Counted from the first letter of the stretch, positions 16,256 through 25,106 are shown. The stretch is DNA of 37,801 nucleotides from Runella sp. (GCA_027486105.1 JAIXPV010000439.1:1-37801), one strand, 5' to 3'. Program-made: numbers and translations. Notes: generated by a model from the letters alone, not told the origin.

Positions 16256-17767
16256 ATGAAAAAAGTATCTCTGCTTGTCACATTCGTATTGTTGGGATTC
16301 TGTTTGCTTGAAACTCAAGCGCAGTACAATCCAAAGGCTCCTTACGAAGGCCCCTACAAGCTGAACACTTGGTCTTTAAGTGCTTATCTAGGTCCAAGTC
16401 AATTTTACGGCGATTTACGTGAATATGACTTCTTCCCTGTAGGTACTAACAATTTTGACAGCCGTTCAGAACGTGGAACCATGCATTTTGGTGTATCTCT
16501 TGGAAAACAACTCACCTACCTCTTTGGGGCAAGATTGGACGTTGGTGCAGGAAATTTGAAAGGGATGAAACGCCGTATCTACCAATCTTATTTTAACGCC
16601 AATTATTTTCAAGCCGATGTCGCAGCCACTGTAAACATTAAAGGTCTTCTTTTTGGCCCCACAAAATTGAAACGCTGGAAAATGGATGTGTACGCTGGTG
16701 CGGGTCAAGTTTGGTTTAAATCTACCGCTTATCAGCTAGGTTCTGGGCGTTTGCAGCGCCGCTCTGATGATTCACCTACTTTGCGTAACAATACAACTGA
16801 ACTCAATAAAAAGGCTTCTTCTTATACTCAAGAATGGGTTATCCCTGTTGGATTCAGTACATCATACGAACTAACAAAGTCGCTTGATTTAGGCATTGAT
16901 TTTCGTTTGAACAACGTAAATACTGAAAAGTTGGATGCAACCGTAGGCGGTGACGCTTCTTCTATCTACGATGGCCCAACGGGTGGTCGCTTGTATGAAG
17001 GTGGCGATGCAAACAATTTCTTAGGAACTCCTAAAGGAAGCTCAGCGCTTGATAAATATGGCTACCTTGCTGTAACATTGACGTACAAACTGGGTAAAAA
17101 CCCATTACGTGTTGAGAAGAAAAACGGCAAATGGGCGTATGATTTTAACGCACTTGATGCTGGAAAAGGTTTTTACCACTTGCGTTATACCGATCCTAAA
17201 TTGCTCGTAAAACCACCGAGAATTCTCTCATTGGCTGAAATTGATTCAATTGCGAAAGCCAATAAGCCTAAAGAAATTGATCCTCGTTTGCTACAGGATA
17301 CAGATAACGACGGTGTCTCTGACTACTTCGATAAAGAGCCTAACACTCCCGCAGGAAGTATCGTAACGGGTGCTGGTCAGAAAATCGACTTTGATAAATA
17401 TGTAAGAGACGCTCTTCCAGGAATGGCTTGCAATGAAATATTTGCCAACATATTGTTTGATACCGATAAAGCCATCATCAAACCAGAGTTTTATGACTTG
17501 CTTAACAAAGTGGTTGAGTTGATGAACAAAACACAATGCCGCTTACAAATGGCTGGTCACGCTGACCGCCGTGCTTCAGACCGCTACAACGTAGCTCTTT
17601 CTGAACGCCGCGTGAATGCCGTGAAACAGTACCTTGCGCAGGCAGGCTTGAAAGATCCGAACCGCATCGTTGTCGACGCCTATGGTTCGTTCAAACCAAT
17701 TGCTGACAACGGAACGGTAGACGGCTTGAAGAAAAACCGTCGCGTAGAATTGAAATTGATGCCTTAA
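16256..17767 (+). CDS. OmpA-family outer membrane protein
   Basis: The 503-residue precursor starts with a signal peptide (MKKVSLLVTFVLLGFCLLETQA, then QYNPKAPY). Residues about 40-330 look like an outer membrane beta-barrel (alternating strands, GVSLGKQLTYLFGARLDVG). A TSP3-like calcium segment follows (DTDNDGVSDYFDKEPNT). The C-terminal OmpA domain reads ILFDTDKAIIKPEFYDLL, GHADRRASDRYNVALSERR and KKNRRVELKL, and anchors the barrel to peptidoglycan. The start at 16256 is chosen because the signal peptide begins there and the promoter lies at 16132-16162. A strong terminator follows, so the gene is monocistronic and probably highly expressed. Confidence 0.92.
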   Translation: MKKVSLLVTFVLLGFCLLETQAQYNPKAPYEGPYKLNTWSLSAYLGPSQFYGDLREYDFFPVGTNNFDSRSERGTMHFGVSLGKQLTYLFGARLDVGAGNLKGMKRRIYQSYFNANYFQADVAATVNIKGLLFGPTKLKRWKMDVYAGAGQVWFKSTAYQLGSGRLQRRSDDSPTLRNNTTELNKKASSYTQEWVIPVGFSTSYELTKSLDLGIDFRLNNVNTEKLDATVGGDASSIYDGPTGGRLYEGGDANNFLGTPKGSSALDKYGYLAVTLTYKLGKNPLRVEKKNGKWAYDFNALDAGKGFYHLRYTDPKLLVKPPRILSLAEIDSIAKANKPKEIDPRLLQDTDNDGVSDYFDKEPNTPAGSIVTGAGQKIDFDKYVRDALPGMACNEIFANILFDTDKAIIKPEFYDLLNKVVELMNKTQCRLQMAGHADRRASDRYNVALSERRVNAVKQYLAQAGLKDPNRIVVDAYGSFKPIADNGTVDGLKKNRRVELKLMP

Positions 17768-17787
17768 TATCTAAAGGCCCCTGATAG

Positions 17788-17817
17788 AAAAGACCTTGGC
17801 AAACGTCAAGGTCTTTT
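17788..17817 (+). terminator. Rho-independent terminator after OmpA-family gene
   Basis: AAAAGACCTTG at 17788-17798 pairs perfectly with CAAGGTCTTTT at 17807-17817, and the stem can extend by two pairs to leave a four-base loop. The 3' arm ends in T residues. Confidence 0.85.
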
Positions 17818-17819
17818 CA

Positions 17820-17852
17820 TTTGGTACTAATCACACGCGTATCGTATCTTTA
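17820..17852 (+). promoter_or_regulatory. Promoter of nucleotide-sugar dehydrogenase gene
   Basis: TTTG at 17820-17823 and TATCTTTA at 17845-17852 are 21 nt apart, one base from consensus in the -7 box. It begins right after the preceding terminator and 20 nt before the start codon. Confidence 0.6.
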
Positions 17853-17872
17853 CGGTCAGATTAATAAACAAA

Positions 17873-19162
17873 ATGTATCAGCAACTCCTCCAGAAAGAGA
17901 AACAAATAGCAATTATTGGCCTTGGATATGTAGGACTCCCCATTGCTCTAGAATTTGCCAAGTATTTTCGAGTCATTGGATTTGATATTAATCAACATCG
18001 TATTGATATGATGAGGGCGGGTCAAGACCCTTCTAATGAATTGGATTCAACCGTTTTTGAGGATAAAGACATCTTCTTTACGGCCAATCCCGACGATTTA
18101 CAACAAGCACATTTTTTTATTGTGGCCGTTCCTACTCCCGTTGATGATTACAAAGTACCTGATTTAAAACCGCTCATCGGGGCGTCGCACGCGATTGGCA
18201 AAGCACTAAAAAAAGGTGATTACGTTATTTATGAGTCAACCGTCTATCCTGGTTGTACCGAAGAAGATTGTTTGCCTATTTTGGAGGCGGAGTCTGGTCT
18301 GACATTAGGAGAAGATTTCAAAATCGGTTACTCGCCAGAAAGAATTAACCCTGGAGATAAAGAACGAACCATTGATAAAATCCTGAAGATAGTTTCGGGG
18401 AGTGATGCCGAAGCCTTGGAAGAAATTGCCCAAGTCTATGGCAAAATCATCACCGCAGGCATATACAAAGCCCCTACCATCAAAGTAGCCGAAGCCGCCA
18501 AAGTAATCGAAAACACCCAACGTGATCTCAATATCTCATTGATGAATGAGTTAGCTATTATTTTTGACATGATGGGCATTGATACCAAAGATGTGATTGA
18601 AGCTGCGGGTACCAAATGGAATTTTATTAAACTATACCCTGGCTTAGTAGGAGGGCATTGCATCGGTGTAGACCCGTATTATCTGCTTTATAAGGCTAAA
18701 AAATTAGGCTACGACCCGCAAGTAATCCACAGCGGGCGCCGTATCAATGACGGTATGCCCGGATTTATCGCTAAACGGTTGGTGCAGATGTTAATACAAA
18801 AAGGGAAAAGCCCTCAGAATGCCAAAGTACTGATGATGGGAATTACCTTCAAAGAAAATGTCTCGGATATTCGTAATTCAAAAGTAGCGGATTTGGTCAA
18901 AGAACTAATGAGCTTTTCCATCAATGTTCACCTTGTTGACCCATATGCTTCTCCCAATGAAGTAGCCCATGAATATGGGTTGACGCTGATTGATAAGCCT
19001 TCCAAAGACTATGATGCAGTTATTGTTTCGGTAGGACATGAGGGATATAAAACACTGGATATTAACTATTTCAAATCTATCATGAATAAAGAACCGATTT
19101 TGATGGATTTGAAAGGAATGTATAAAAATACGGAGGAAAATATAACGTATTGGAGATTGTAA
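17873..19162 (+). CDS. UDP-N-acetylhexosamine 6-dehydrogenase (TviB/WbpA-like)
   Basis: The 429-residue protein is a UDP-sugar dehydrogenase that oxidises C6 of a UDP-hexose or UDP-HexNAc to the uronic acid using NAD. Motifs are the NAD-binding IAIIGLGYVGLPIALEFAK, VAVPTPVDD, YESTVYPGCTE, SPERINPGD, the central-helix ENTQRDLNISLMNEL, and VGGHCIGVDPYYL with catalytic Cys263. The SPERINPGD and NTQRDLNIS wording and the length fit the TviB/WbpA branch, acting on UDP-GlcNAc or UDP-GalNAc, rather than UDP-glucose dehydrogenase. It is followed by glf, so the pair supplies sugars for a capsule or O-antigen. Confidence 0.92.
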   Translation: MYQQLLQKEKQIAIIGLGYVGLPIALEFAKYFRVIGFDINQHRIDMMRAGQDPSNELDSTVFEDKDIFFTANPDDLQQAHFFIVAVPTPVDDYKVPDLKPLIGASHAIGKALKKGDYVIYESTVYPGCTEEDCLPILEAESGLTLGEDFKIGYSPERINPGDKERTIDKILKIVSGSDAEALEEIAQVYGKIITAGIYKAPTIKVAEAAKVIENTQRDLNISLMNELAIIFDMMGIDTKDVIEAAGTKWNFIKLYPGLVGGHCIGVDPYYLLYKAKKLGYDPQVIHSGRRINDGMPGFIAKRLVQMLIQKGKSPQNAKVLMMGITFKENVSDIRNSKVADLVKELMSFSINVHLVDPYASPNEVAHEYGLTLIDKPSKDYDAVIVSVGHEGYKTLDINYFKSIMNKEPILMDLKGMYKNTEENITYWRL

Positions 19163-19255
19163 CCATTACTTATAAATGATAATTCTCTGCCTGAAATAAA
19201 TTTTTAGATAGCCCAAAATGAAAGGCGATAACCATTGGGCCATAAACAAAAAACT

Positions 19256-20356
19256 ATGTACGATTATCTTATTGTAGGTGCGGGGCTATTTGGAAATATA
19301 TGGGCGCACGAAGCCACCAAAAGAGGAAAAAGATGCTTAGTGATAGACCGTCGGAATCACATTGGGGGGAATACTTACTGTGAAAATGTAGAAGGAATTA
19401 ATGTTCACTACTACGGTGCGCACATTTTTCACACCAACGACAAAGACATTTGGGATTATGTCAACTCATTTGTAGAATTTAACCGTTATACCAATTCGCC
19501 CGTGGCAAATTATTACGGTGAGCTTTATAATTTGCCTTTCAATATGAACACTTTCTACCAAATGTGGAAGGTGCTTACTCCTGACGAAGCAAAAGCAAAA
19601 ATTCAAGAACAGATTGAAGCCGCCAATATCAAGGAGCCTAAAAATCTGGAAGAACAGGCCATCTCATTGGTAGGAACCGACATCTACGAAAAACTCATTA
19701 AAAGTTACACCGAAAAACAATGGGGACGTAAGTGTGTTGATTTGCCCGCTTTTATTATCAAGCGTTTGCCAGTGCGGTTTACGTTTGACAATAACTATTT
19801 TAACGACCGTTATCAGGGGATTCCGATTGGGGGCTATAATAAACTCAACGAGGCCTTATTGGAAGGAATTGATGTACGTTTGGGCGTAGATTACTTCAAA
19901 AACCGGGCGGAATTGGATGCGTCGGCCAAGCAAATTGTCTATACTGGTCAACTGGATGAGTATTTCGATTTTAAACTCGGATATCTAGAATACCGCAGCC
20001 TGCGTTTTGAGCACCAAACGTTGGATAAGCCCAACTATCAAGGTAATGCAGTAGTTAACTATACCGACGGCGAAACAGCTTATACGCGAATCATTGAACA
20101 TAAGCATTTTGAGTTTGGGACGCAAGACAAAACGGTCATTACGCACGAATATCCGCAAGAATGGACGCCAGGCCAGGAACCTTATTACCCTGTAAATGAC
20201 GACAAAAACGATAAGCTATTACGGGAATATCGTAAACTAGTCGACGCAGAAACGAATGTGATTTTTGGTGGGCGCTTGGCCGAATACCGTTATTATGACA
20301 TGCACCAAGTGATTGGGTCGGCCCTTGCAAAAGTTCGAAAACATTTTGGAGAATAA
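19256..20356 (+). CDS. glf: UDP-galactopyranose mutase
   Basis: The 366-residue flavoenzyme converts UDP-galactopyranose to UDP-galactofuranose, the donor for galactofuranose in surface polysaccharides. It shows the FAD Rossmann start YDYLIVGAGLFGNIWAHEA, VIDRRNHIGGNTYCEN, YGAHIFHTND, SYTEKQWGR, and a C-terminal VIFGGRLAEYRYYDMHQVI. The ATG at 19256 (MYDYLIVGAG) is preferred to the TTG at 19235 because the FAD-binding strand should start close to the N-terminus. It lies downstream of the UDP-HexNAc dehydrogenase on the same strand with a 93-nt gap. Confidence 0.95.
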   Translation: MYDYLIVGAGLFGNIWAHEATKRGKRCLVIDRRNHIGGNTYCENVEGINVHYYGAHIFHTNDKDIWDYVNSFVEFNRYTNSPVANYYGELYNLPFNMNTFYQMWKVLTPDEAKAKIQEQIEAANIKEPKNLEEQAISLVGTDIYEKLIKSYTEKQWGRKCVDLPAFIIKRLPVRFTFDNNYFNDRYQGIPIGGYNKLNEALLEGIDVRLGVDYFKNRAELDASAKQIVYTGQLDEYFDFKLGYLEYRSLRFEHQTLDKPNYQGNAVVNYTDGETAYTRIIEHKHFEFGTQDKTVITHEYPQEWTPGQEPYYPVNDDKNDKLLREYRKLVDAETNVIFGGRLAEYRYYDMHQVIGSALAKVRKHFGE

Positions 20357-20431
20357 AAAAAAAAGAATTATATTCGTACAGTTCTTTGCGTAAGTGTTTC
20401 TTTTCGTTCAGTGCTTTTATTTTTGGAATTA

Positions 20432-20636
20432 GGAAATAAAACAGTGAGTAAGAAACGCCAAAAGCGTCTCCAATGCTGAAAAGCAGTCACAAAGTGGTTT
20501 AAGCAAGTTAAAAATCAGTGTTCAATTGAATACTTGATGATTAGTTTCCTTAAAAATTTTGGTGAACTAAGGTGCAAACAAGAAACTTACTCAAAGAACT
20601 AAAAAAAACGGGGCAGGTAACTGTCCCGTTTTTGCG
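20432..20636 (+). ncRNA. Candidate structured small RNA, about 200 nt
   Basis: An exact TAnnTTTG box (TATTTTTG, 20418-20425) predicts transcription from about 20432, and a strong terminator ends it. Inside, TGAGTAAG at 20445-20452 pairs perfectly with CTTACTCA at 20586-20593 to close a long domain. Within that domain lie short hairpins: ACGC/GCGT near 20456-20467, TGCT-GAAA-AGCA at 20474-20485, and GTTTCCTTA at 20544-20552 paired with TAAGG...AAAC at 20568-20579. Length and the closing stem are compatible with a 6S-type regulatory RNA, but homology is not shown. The 5' end and the identity are inference. Confidence 0.5.
20604..20636 (+). terminator. Rho-independent terminator of candidate ncRNA
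   Basis: An A run leads into ACGGGGCAG, loop GTAA, then CTGTCCCGT (one G-T wobble) followed by a T run. The A run on the left could also terminate the leftward transcript weakly. Confidence 0.85.
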
Positions 20637-20715
20637 TTTTATAGGTTCTTGTGTATTTTCTTTTTACAAACCGTTAAAATAAATATCCATAAGCTCCAAA
20701 GGTATGTTTCACTCA

Positions 20716-22050
20716 TTAGCTTTTGAGATTATCTGCCCAGTTGAAACGGTCATCGGGAGAGAATTTCCACGGTGCTTGGTTGGTTTCAAGGTTGTTAAAC
20801 ATAGCATTCCACGAACCTGGGGCCTGTGCCTCATCCATGATTTTATAGCGGCGCAATTGCAGAATAATTTCTAACGGATTAATTAGCACGGGGCATTCTT
20901 GCACGCAAGCGTTACAGGTAGTACACGCCAAAATTTCTTCTTCCGAAATATAATCCCCCAATAGGCTTTTTCCGTCGTCTTTAAACTCTCCACCGTTGGC
21001 CAGCATGTTTTTACCAACATCTTCTAAACGGTCGCGGGTGTCCATCATGATTTTGCGCGGAGAAAGTTTTTTGCCCGTTATGTTTGCCGGACAGGCCGAC
21101 GTACAGCGTCCGCACTCGGTGCATGAGTACGCATCCATGAGGTTTTTCCAGCTTAAATCAGCCACGTCTTTGGCCCCAAAACGCCCGATTTCGGCAGGGA
21201 CTTCGTTAGGATCAGGTTGTTCAAGCCCCAACATGATTTTGACTTCTTTGGTGATGTCTGGCATGTTTGACATCTCACCTTTGGGAGTCAAATTGGTAAA
21301 ATAGGTATTGGGAAACGCCAAAAAAATGTGCAAATGCTTGGAATAAGTTACATACAACGCGAAACCAAAGATGCCCAAAATGTGCGCCCACCACGCAATG
21401 CGCTCCACCGCCACCAAAGCACCATCCGAAAGATTTTTAAAAATTGGTTGCAAGAATCCGCTAAAGAAGAAACCTCCTACCAATGGATAATGCTCCACAC
21501 CACGTTCTTGTAATAAGCTATCGGCAGCATTCATGCTCAAAATCGCAAGCATCAGCACAATTTCAATGCCTAAAATGGTATTGGCATCCAGTACTGGCCA
21601 GCCGTTCAGCTCACGGTGGCGGGTAGGTTGAAGGCGCTCTACTTTGGTGATGTTGCGTCGAATCAGAAAAATGACGCAGACGGCGAGTACCCCAACGGCC
21701 AGAAACTCAAAGAAATTGATGAGGATTGGGTAAAAATCGCCCAATAATGGGGCAAACAACCGGTGAGTGCCCAATACCCCGTCTAAGACGATTTCGAGCA
21801 CTTCAACATTGATGAGCAAAAAGCCCGCGTAAATCACAAAATGCATCAGGCCCACGAGGGGGCGGTCAAACATCTTTTTTTGCGCAAACGCCACCCGCAG
21901 CATGGTAGACAATCGTTCGGCGGGGCGGTCGGTCCGATGTACGGCTTTACCGAGTTGAATCGTCTTTTTAATAATCCCGATACGTTTGCTAATCAGCCAA
22001 GACGTTAGACCGAATGCTACGACAAAAAGAAGTTGTTGAACAATTTGCAT
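20716..22050 (-). CDS. Membrane Fe-S oxidoreductase (HdrD/NarI-like fusion)
   Basis: The 444-residue protein has about five membrane helices in its N-terminal 280 residues (for example IVQQLLFVVAFGLTSWLI and IAWWAHILGIFGFALYVTY), resembling the cytochrome-b-like gamma subunit of nitrate reductases. Two 4Fe-4S motifs follow: CTECGRCTSACP and CTTCNACVQECP. This layout is typical of heterodisulfide-reductase-like electron carriers that link quinones to a soluble partner. The usual partner gene with CCG domains is not adjacent here. The ATG at 22050 (MQIVQQLLF) is chosen because the segment before it does not look like the family. The electron donor and acceptor are unknown. Confidence 0.85.
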   Translation of the reverse strand: MQIVQQLLFVVAFGLTSWLISKRIGIIKKTIQLGKAVHRTDRPAERLSTMLRVAFAQKKMFDRPLVGLMHFVIYAGFLLINVEVLEIVLDGVLGTHRLFAPLLGDFYPILINFFEFLAVGVLAVCVIFLIRRNITKVERLQPTRHRELNGWPVLDANTILGIEIVLMLAILSMNAADSLLQERGVEHYPLVGGFFFSGFLQPIFKNLSDGALVAVERIAWWAHILGIFGFALYVTYSKHLHIFLAFPNTYFTNLTPKGEMSNMPDITKEVKIMLGLEQPDPNEVPAEIGRFGAKDVADLSWKNLMDAYSCTECGRCTSACPANITGKKLSPRKIMMDTRDRLEDVGKNMLANGGEFKDDGKSLLGDYISEEEILACTTCNACVQECPVLINPLEIILQLRRYKIMDEAQAPGSWNAMFNNLETNQAPWKFSPDDRFNWADNLKS

Positions 22051-22257
22051 AATGGTTCTCAATGGTTGATTTATTCTGCAAGCAGAGTATGAACAAATAT
22101 CGGAAAAATGAAATAGGTAGCAAATGAACAAGGTAAAAAACTGCTCGCCAATCTCTAAACTTCCTTAAAGTTCTTAACTTTCGGAAAGCGATGCAAAACT
22201 ATTCTATGCTTTGGGCTGTTACACAAACATACCCAAACTAACCAATTTTCGACAACT

Positions 22258-23775
22258 ATGACCTATCGTGAGTTGAAGTCTAAACAGCTTCTCAAAATCC
22301 ACACGCTTGGAGAGTTAAAAGCGGCGGGTTATCAGCCAAAGTCCATTAAACAGGAATTAAGAGATAATCTTATTGAAAAATTACGGGCCAAAGAATCAGT
22401 TTTTCCAGGTATTTGGGGATATGAAGATACCGTTATTCCTGATGTGGAACGGGCGATTTTATCCATGCACCATATCAACCTGTTGGGTTTGAGAGGGCAG
22501 GCCAAAACACGTATTGCACGATTAATGGTCAATTTGTTGGATGAGTACATCCCTGTGGTGGCTGGCTCAGACCTCAATGACGACCCCTTGGAGCCGCTTT
22601 CGCGGTTTGCGCGGGACATTATCCACGAAAAAGGAGACGATACCCCCGTGGCATGGATGCACCGCGACGACCGCTACGCAGAAAAACTCGCAACGCCCGA
22701 CGTTTCTATCGCTGACCTAATTGGAGATGTTGACCCCATCAAAGCCGCTACGCTCAAACTCCCTTATTCGGATGAGCGCGTTATCCACTTTGGGCTTATT
22801 CCACGTTCGCACCGTTGTATCTTTGTAATCAACGAGTTACCAGATTTACAGGCACGTATTCAGGTTTCTTTGTTCAATATTTTGCAAGAAGGAGATATTC
22901 AGATTCGTGGTTTTAAACTTCGTTTGCCGCTGGATATTCAATTTGTATTTACCGCCAACCCAGAAGACTACACCAATCGCGGAAGCATTGTGACTCCTCT
23001 GAAAGACCGGATTGATAGCCAAATTGTTACGCACTATCCTAAGTCGCTGGAAATTGGCCGGAAGATTACGCAGCAAGAAGCAATTGTTAAAACGGAACAA
23101 AAAGGCATGATTAAAACCAATGAAATCATCAAGGATTTGATTGAGCAAATTGCCTTTGAGGCCCGCGAAAGCGAATACGTTGATTCAAAAAGCGGGGTAT
23201 CGGCCCGCCTAACGATTGCGGCTTACGAAAACCTACTTTCTGCCGCGGAACGGCGCGTACTTCTCAACGGTGAAAAAGAAACCTACGTACGTATTTCTGA
23301 CCTTTATGGCGTAGTGCCCGCTATCTGTGGAAAAGTGGAACTGGTCTATGAAGGCGAAGTAGAAGGACCCGTAATAGTGGCTCAAAACCTGATTGGAAAA
23401 GCCATTCGTACCCAATTCCTGAATTATTTTATCAATCCTGAATCCCTGAAGAAGAAAAAGGGAGCTAAAAACCCTTTCCAAAAAATTCAGGACTGGTTTG
23501 GTGAAAATGAAATGGATATTTTGAGCGACCTCACCAACCGTGAATACGAAGCGCGTTTGCGTACCATTGAAGGTCTGGACGACTTGGTGGATGATTTCCA
23601 CCGGGGATTGAGTCGCGAAGAAAAATTGTTCTTAATGGAATTTGCCCTGCACGGAATGGCCGAATACTCGCTCGTGGGTAAGCAGGCGATGGATAATGGG
23701 CTTCATTTTAAAGATTTGCTCAGCAGCATGTTTTCAGGCCCCGATGCTGATGACGACGACGATGACGTGTTTTAA
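22258..23775 (+). CDS. Mg-chelatase-like (MoxR/ChlI-type) AAA+ ATPase
   Basis: The 505-residue protein is an AAA+ ATPase of the helix-2-insert clade. Walker A is GLRGQAKT at 77-84. The Walker B position reads CIFVINELPD with Asn192-Glu193 instead of Asp-Glu. Sensor 1 is FVFTANPEDYTNRG and an arginine-finger region is PLKDRIDSQI. The middle resembles ChlI/BchI; the last 100 residues are helical and end in an acidic tail (DADDDDDDVF). These ATPases usually remodel a partner with a von Willebrand A domain, and none is adjacent. It is not expected to make chlorophyll in this organism. The specific client is unknown. Confidence 0.8.
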   Translation: MTYRELKSKQLLKIHTLGELKAAGYQPKSIKQELRDNLIEKLRAKESVFPGIWGYEDTVIPDVERAILSMHHINLLGLRGQAKTRIARLMVNLLDEYIPVVAGSDLNDDPLEPLSRFARDIIHEKGDDTPVAWMHRDDRYAEKLATPDVSIADLIGDVDPIKAATLKLPYSDERVIHFGLIPRSHRCIFVINELPDLQARIQVSLFNILQEGDIQIRGFKLRLPLDIQFVFTANPEDYTNRGSIVTPLKDRIDSQIVTHYPKSLEIGRKITQQEAIVKTEQKGMIKTNEIIKDLIEQIAFEARESEYVDSKSGVSARLTIAAYENLLSAAERRVLLNGEKETYVRISDLYGVVPAICGKVELVYEGEVEGPVIVAQNLIGKAIRTQFLNYFINPESLKKKKGAKNPFQKIQDWFGENEMDILSDLTNREYEARLRTIEGLDDLVDDFHRGLSREEKLFLMEFALHGMAEYSLVGKQAMDNGLHFKDLLSSMFSGPDADDDDDDVF

Positions 23776-23791
23776 TTTTAAATACTAAAGC

Positions 23792-23839
23792 GCCTAACCT
23801 AAATGCCCAGCCAAATTTGACTGGGCATTTAGGTTAGGC
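23792..23839. terminator. 19-bp perfect inverted repeat between convergent genes
   Basis: Positions 23792-23810 and 23821-23839 are exact reverse complements with a 10-nt loop. The right arm covers the stop codon (23834-23836) of the leftward gene. There is no clear T run on either side, so it may act as a bidirectional terminator or mRNA 3' end stabiliser. Confidence 0.6.
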
Positions 23840-24838
23840 AGCTAGTCGTCGATTGGGGCGGAGAGAATCCAAGAGCGGTCGGGTGTTTTGTTCTAAGCGC
23901 TGTTTTACAAATCCATCGCGCAAATAAGCGGGAAGCGCATCAATCCACTGCGTATATTGGTCTATTCCTACTGCTTTTGCTACATAACATTCATGAACAA
24001 AATTGAGGTACTTCACGATGTTGAGCAATGAATGGTGGAATTGAGAAATATCAATGTCTGCTTCAACAAAGCGCTCCAATTCGCGCTGGCTGCCCGATAC
24101 TTTTAGTCTTGCCATCATGTCGAAATAGGTCGTAACTCCCATACTTTTGGCAATTTGTTCCCAATTACGCGCCCCAAACTTTGTCAATATCTTTCCCGTC
24201 TTGGTACGGAGTGCCTTTTCGGGATTGGCCTGCAAACGCTGACGAAACGCCCTCGCCGATAAGGTACGGGTAGTTTTCAGAAATTGAGCCACGTGTGCTT
24301 CCGCTTGCTTAGGCGTTTGAATAGGCAATAAAAGGGCTTGCTCTTCGCTATCAAGGAAATGATGAAGGGTATAATGCCCAACTGGGCCCTCGGCATAAAA
24401 ACTCACCGATTTGGGATACCAGCCTTTGACCACATACCCGTTGATAATCTGCCTGATAATGGCTTCGGCATTCACATTAATCCCCTGAATGGCCAGAAAA
24501 GCCTTAGCGCTATACAACACGCTATAGTACGCCTGAGGAAAGGTGGAATGAAGGGCATATTTGAGAAAATTCTCGTCAGGATTGGCGGCGGTGGTTCTCA
24601 ATGTAAACTCTGCATTCCACGCGTTGAGAAGCCATTTTTTGGTGAGCGTTAGGCGTTCAGCTTCCTGCTTTGGACGAAACCTCCGCAACCCTGCCAAATG
24701 CCCGATTTTGTTCAATCCTGCCAAATGACGAATGTGGTAATCAATCCCTCTAAAGTGATTTAAAAACACCTGTGCAGGAATAGATTTTTTCCATTGCTCA
24801 TCAGCATTTATTAATTGATTTTCTGGCTGCTTTATCAT
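23834..24838 (-). CDS. Uncharacterised protein with a HEPN-like helical segment
   Basis: The 334-residue protein has no signal peptide or membrane segment. Residues about 96-125 (FPQAYYSVLYSAKAFLAIQGIN) resemble the helix of HEPN-type proteins, where an AYYxxxYxAKAxL pattern is common. The usual RxxxxH nuclease motif of active HEPN toxins was not found. The C-terminal half is helical and rich in charged residues. It stands alone on the minus strand, convergent with the AAA+ gene, and an AT-rich 268-nt spacer lies upstream. The HEPN relation is a weak inference; function is unknown. Confidence 0.6.
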   Translation of the reverse strand: MIKQPENQLINADEQWKKSIPAQVFLNHFRGIDYHIRHLAGLNKIGHLAGLRRFRPKQEAERLTLTKKWLLNAWNAEFTLRTTAANPDENFLKYALHSTFPQAYYSVLYSAKAFLAIQGINVNAEAIIRQIINGYVVKGWYPKSVSFYAEGPVGHYTLHHFLDSEEQALLLPIQTPKQAEAHVAQFLKTTRTLSARAFRQRLQANPEKALRTKTGKILTKFGARNWEQIAKSMGVTTYFDMMARLKVSGSQRELERFVEADIDISQFHHSLLNIVKYLNFVHECYVAKAVGIDQYTQWIDALPAYLRDGFVKQRLEQNTRPLLDSLRPNRRLAA

Positions 24839-25077
24839 TGTTTTTGGTATTATTTTTATAAAACATCGTTGTAATCAAACAACGAAAAACAGCCTTAAAA
24901 AATTCATTTAAAAATATATCATATACACTTAATTATCATGTAGTTAATTAAATAAAATTAGACCTAAAATTGGCAACTTATTAAGCCTTAAAAAGAAAGC
25001 TACTTGCGTATGATTTTTCCAATAAACAAAGTTTGAATTAAAAAAAATAGTTTCGGTAAAACCTCCGAGGAAGGCAT

Positions 25078-25085
25078 TATCTTTG
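25078..25085 (+). promoter_or_regulatory. Minus-10-type box for TPR lipoprotein gene
   Basis: TATCTTTG is an exact TAnnTTTG match, 21 nt upstream of the start codon. The -33 region (TTCGG) is only partly conserved. Confidence 0.45.
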
Positions 25086-25106
25086 TGACTTCAATATTGA
25101 CTGTTT

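Larger units (their letters stand above)
20357..20715. other. Gene-free stretch containing a likely small RNA
   Basis: This 359-nt stretch has no convincing protein-coding frame. Between the convergent glf and Fe-S oxidoreductase genes it carries a -7 promoter box (20418-20425), several hairpins and a strong terminator (20604-20636) on the plus strand. Confidence 0.7.

Noticed and set aside
22258-23775. True magnesium chelatase for chlorophyll synthesis
   Set aside because: No other bacteriochlorophyll genes occur here, and the protein has a different length, Walker B and tail than ChlI.
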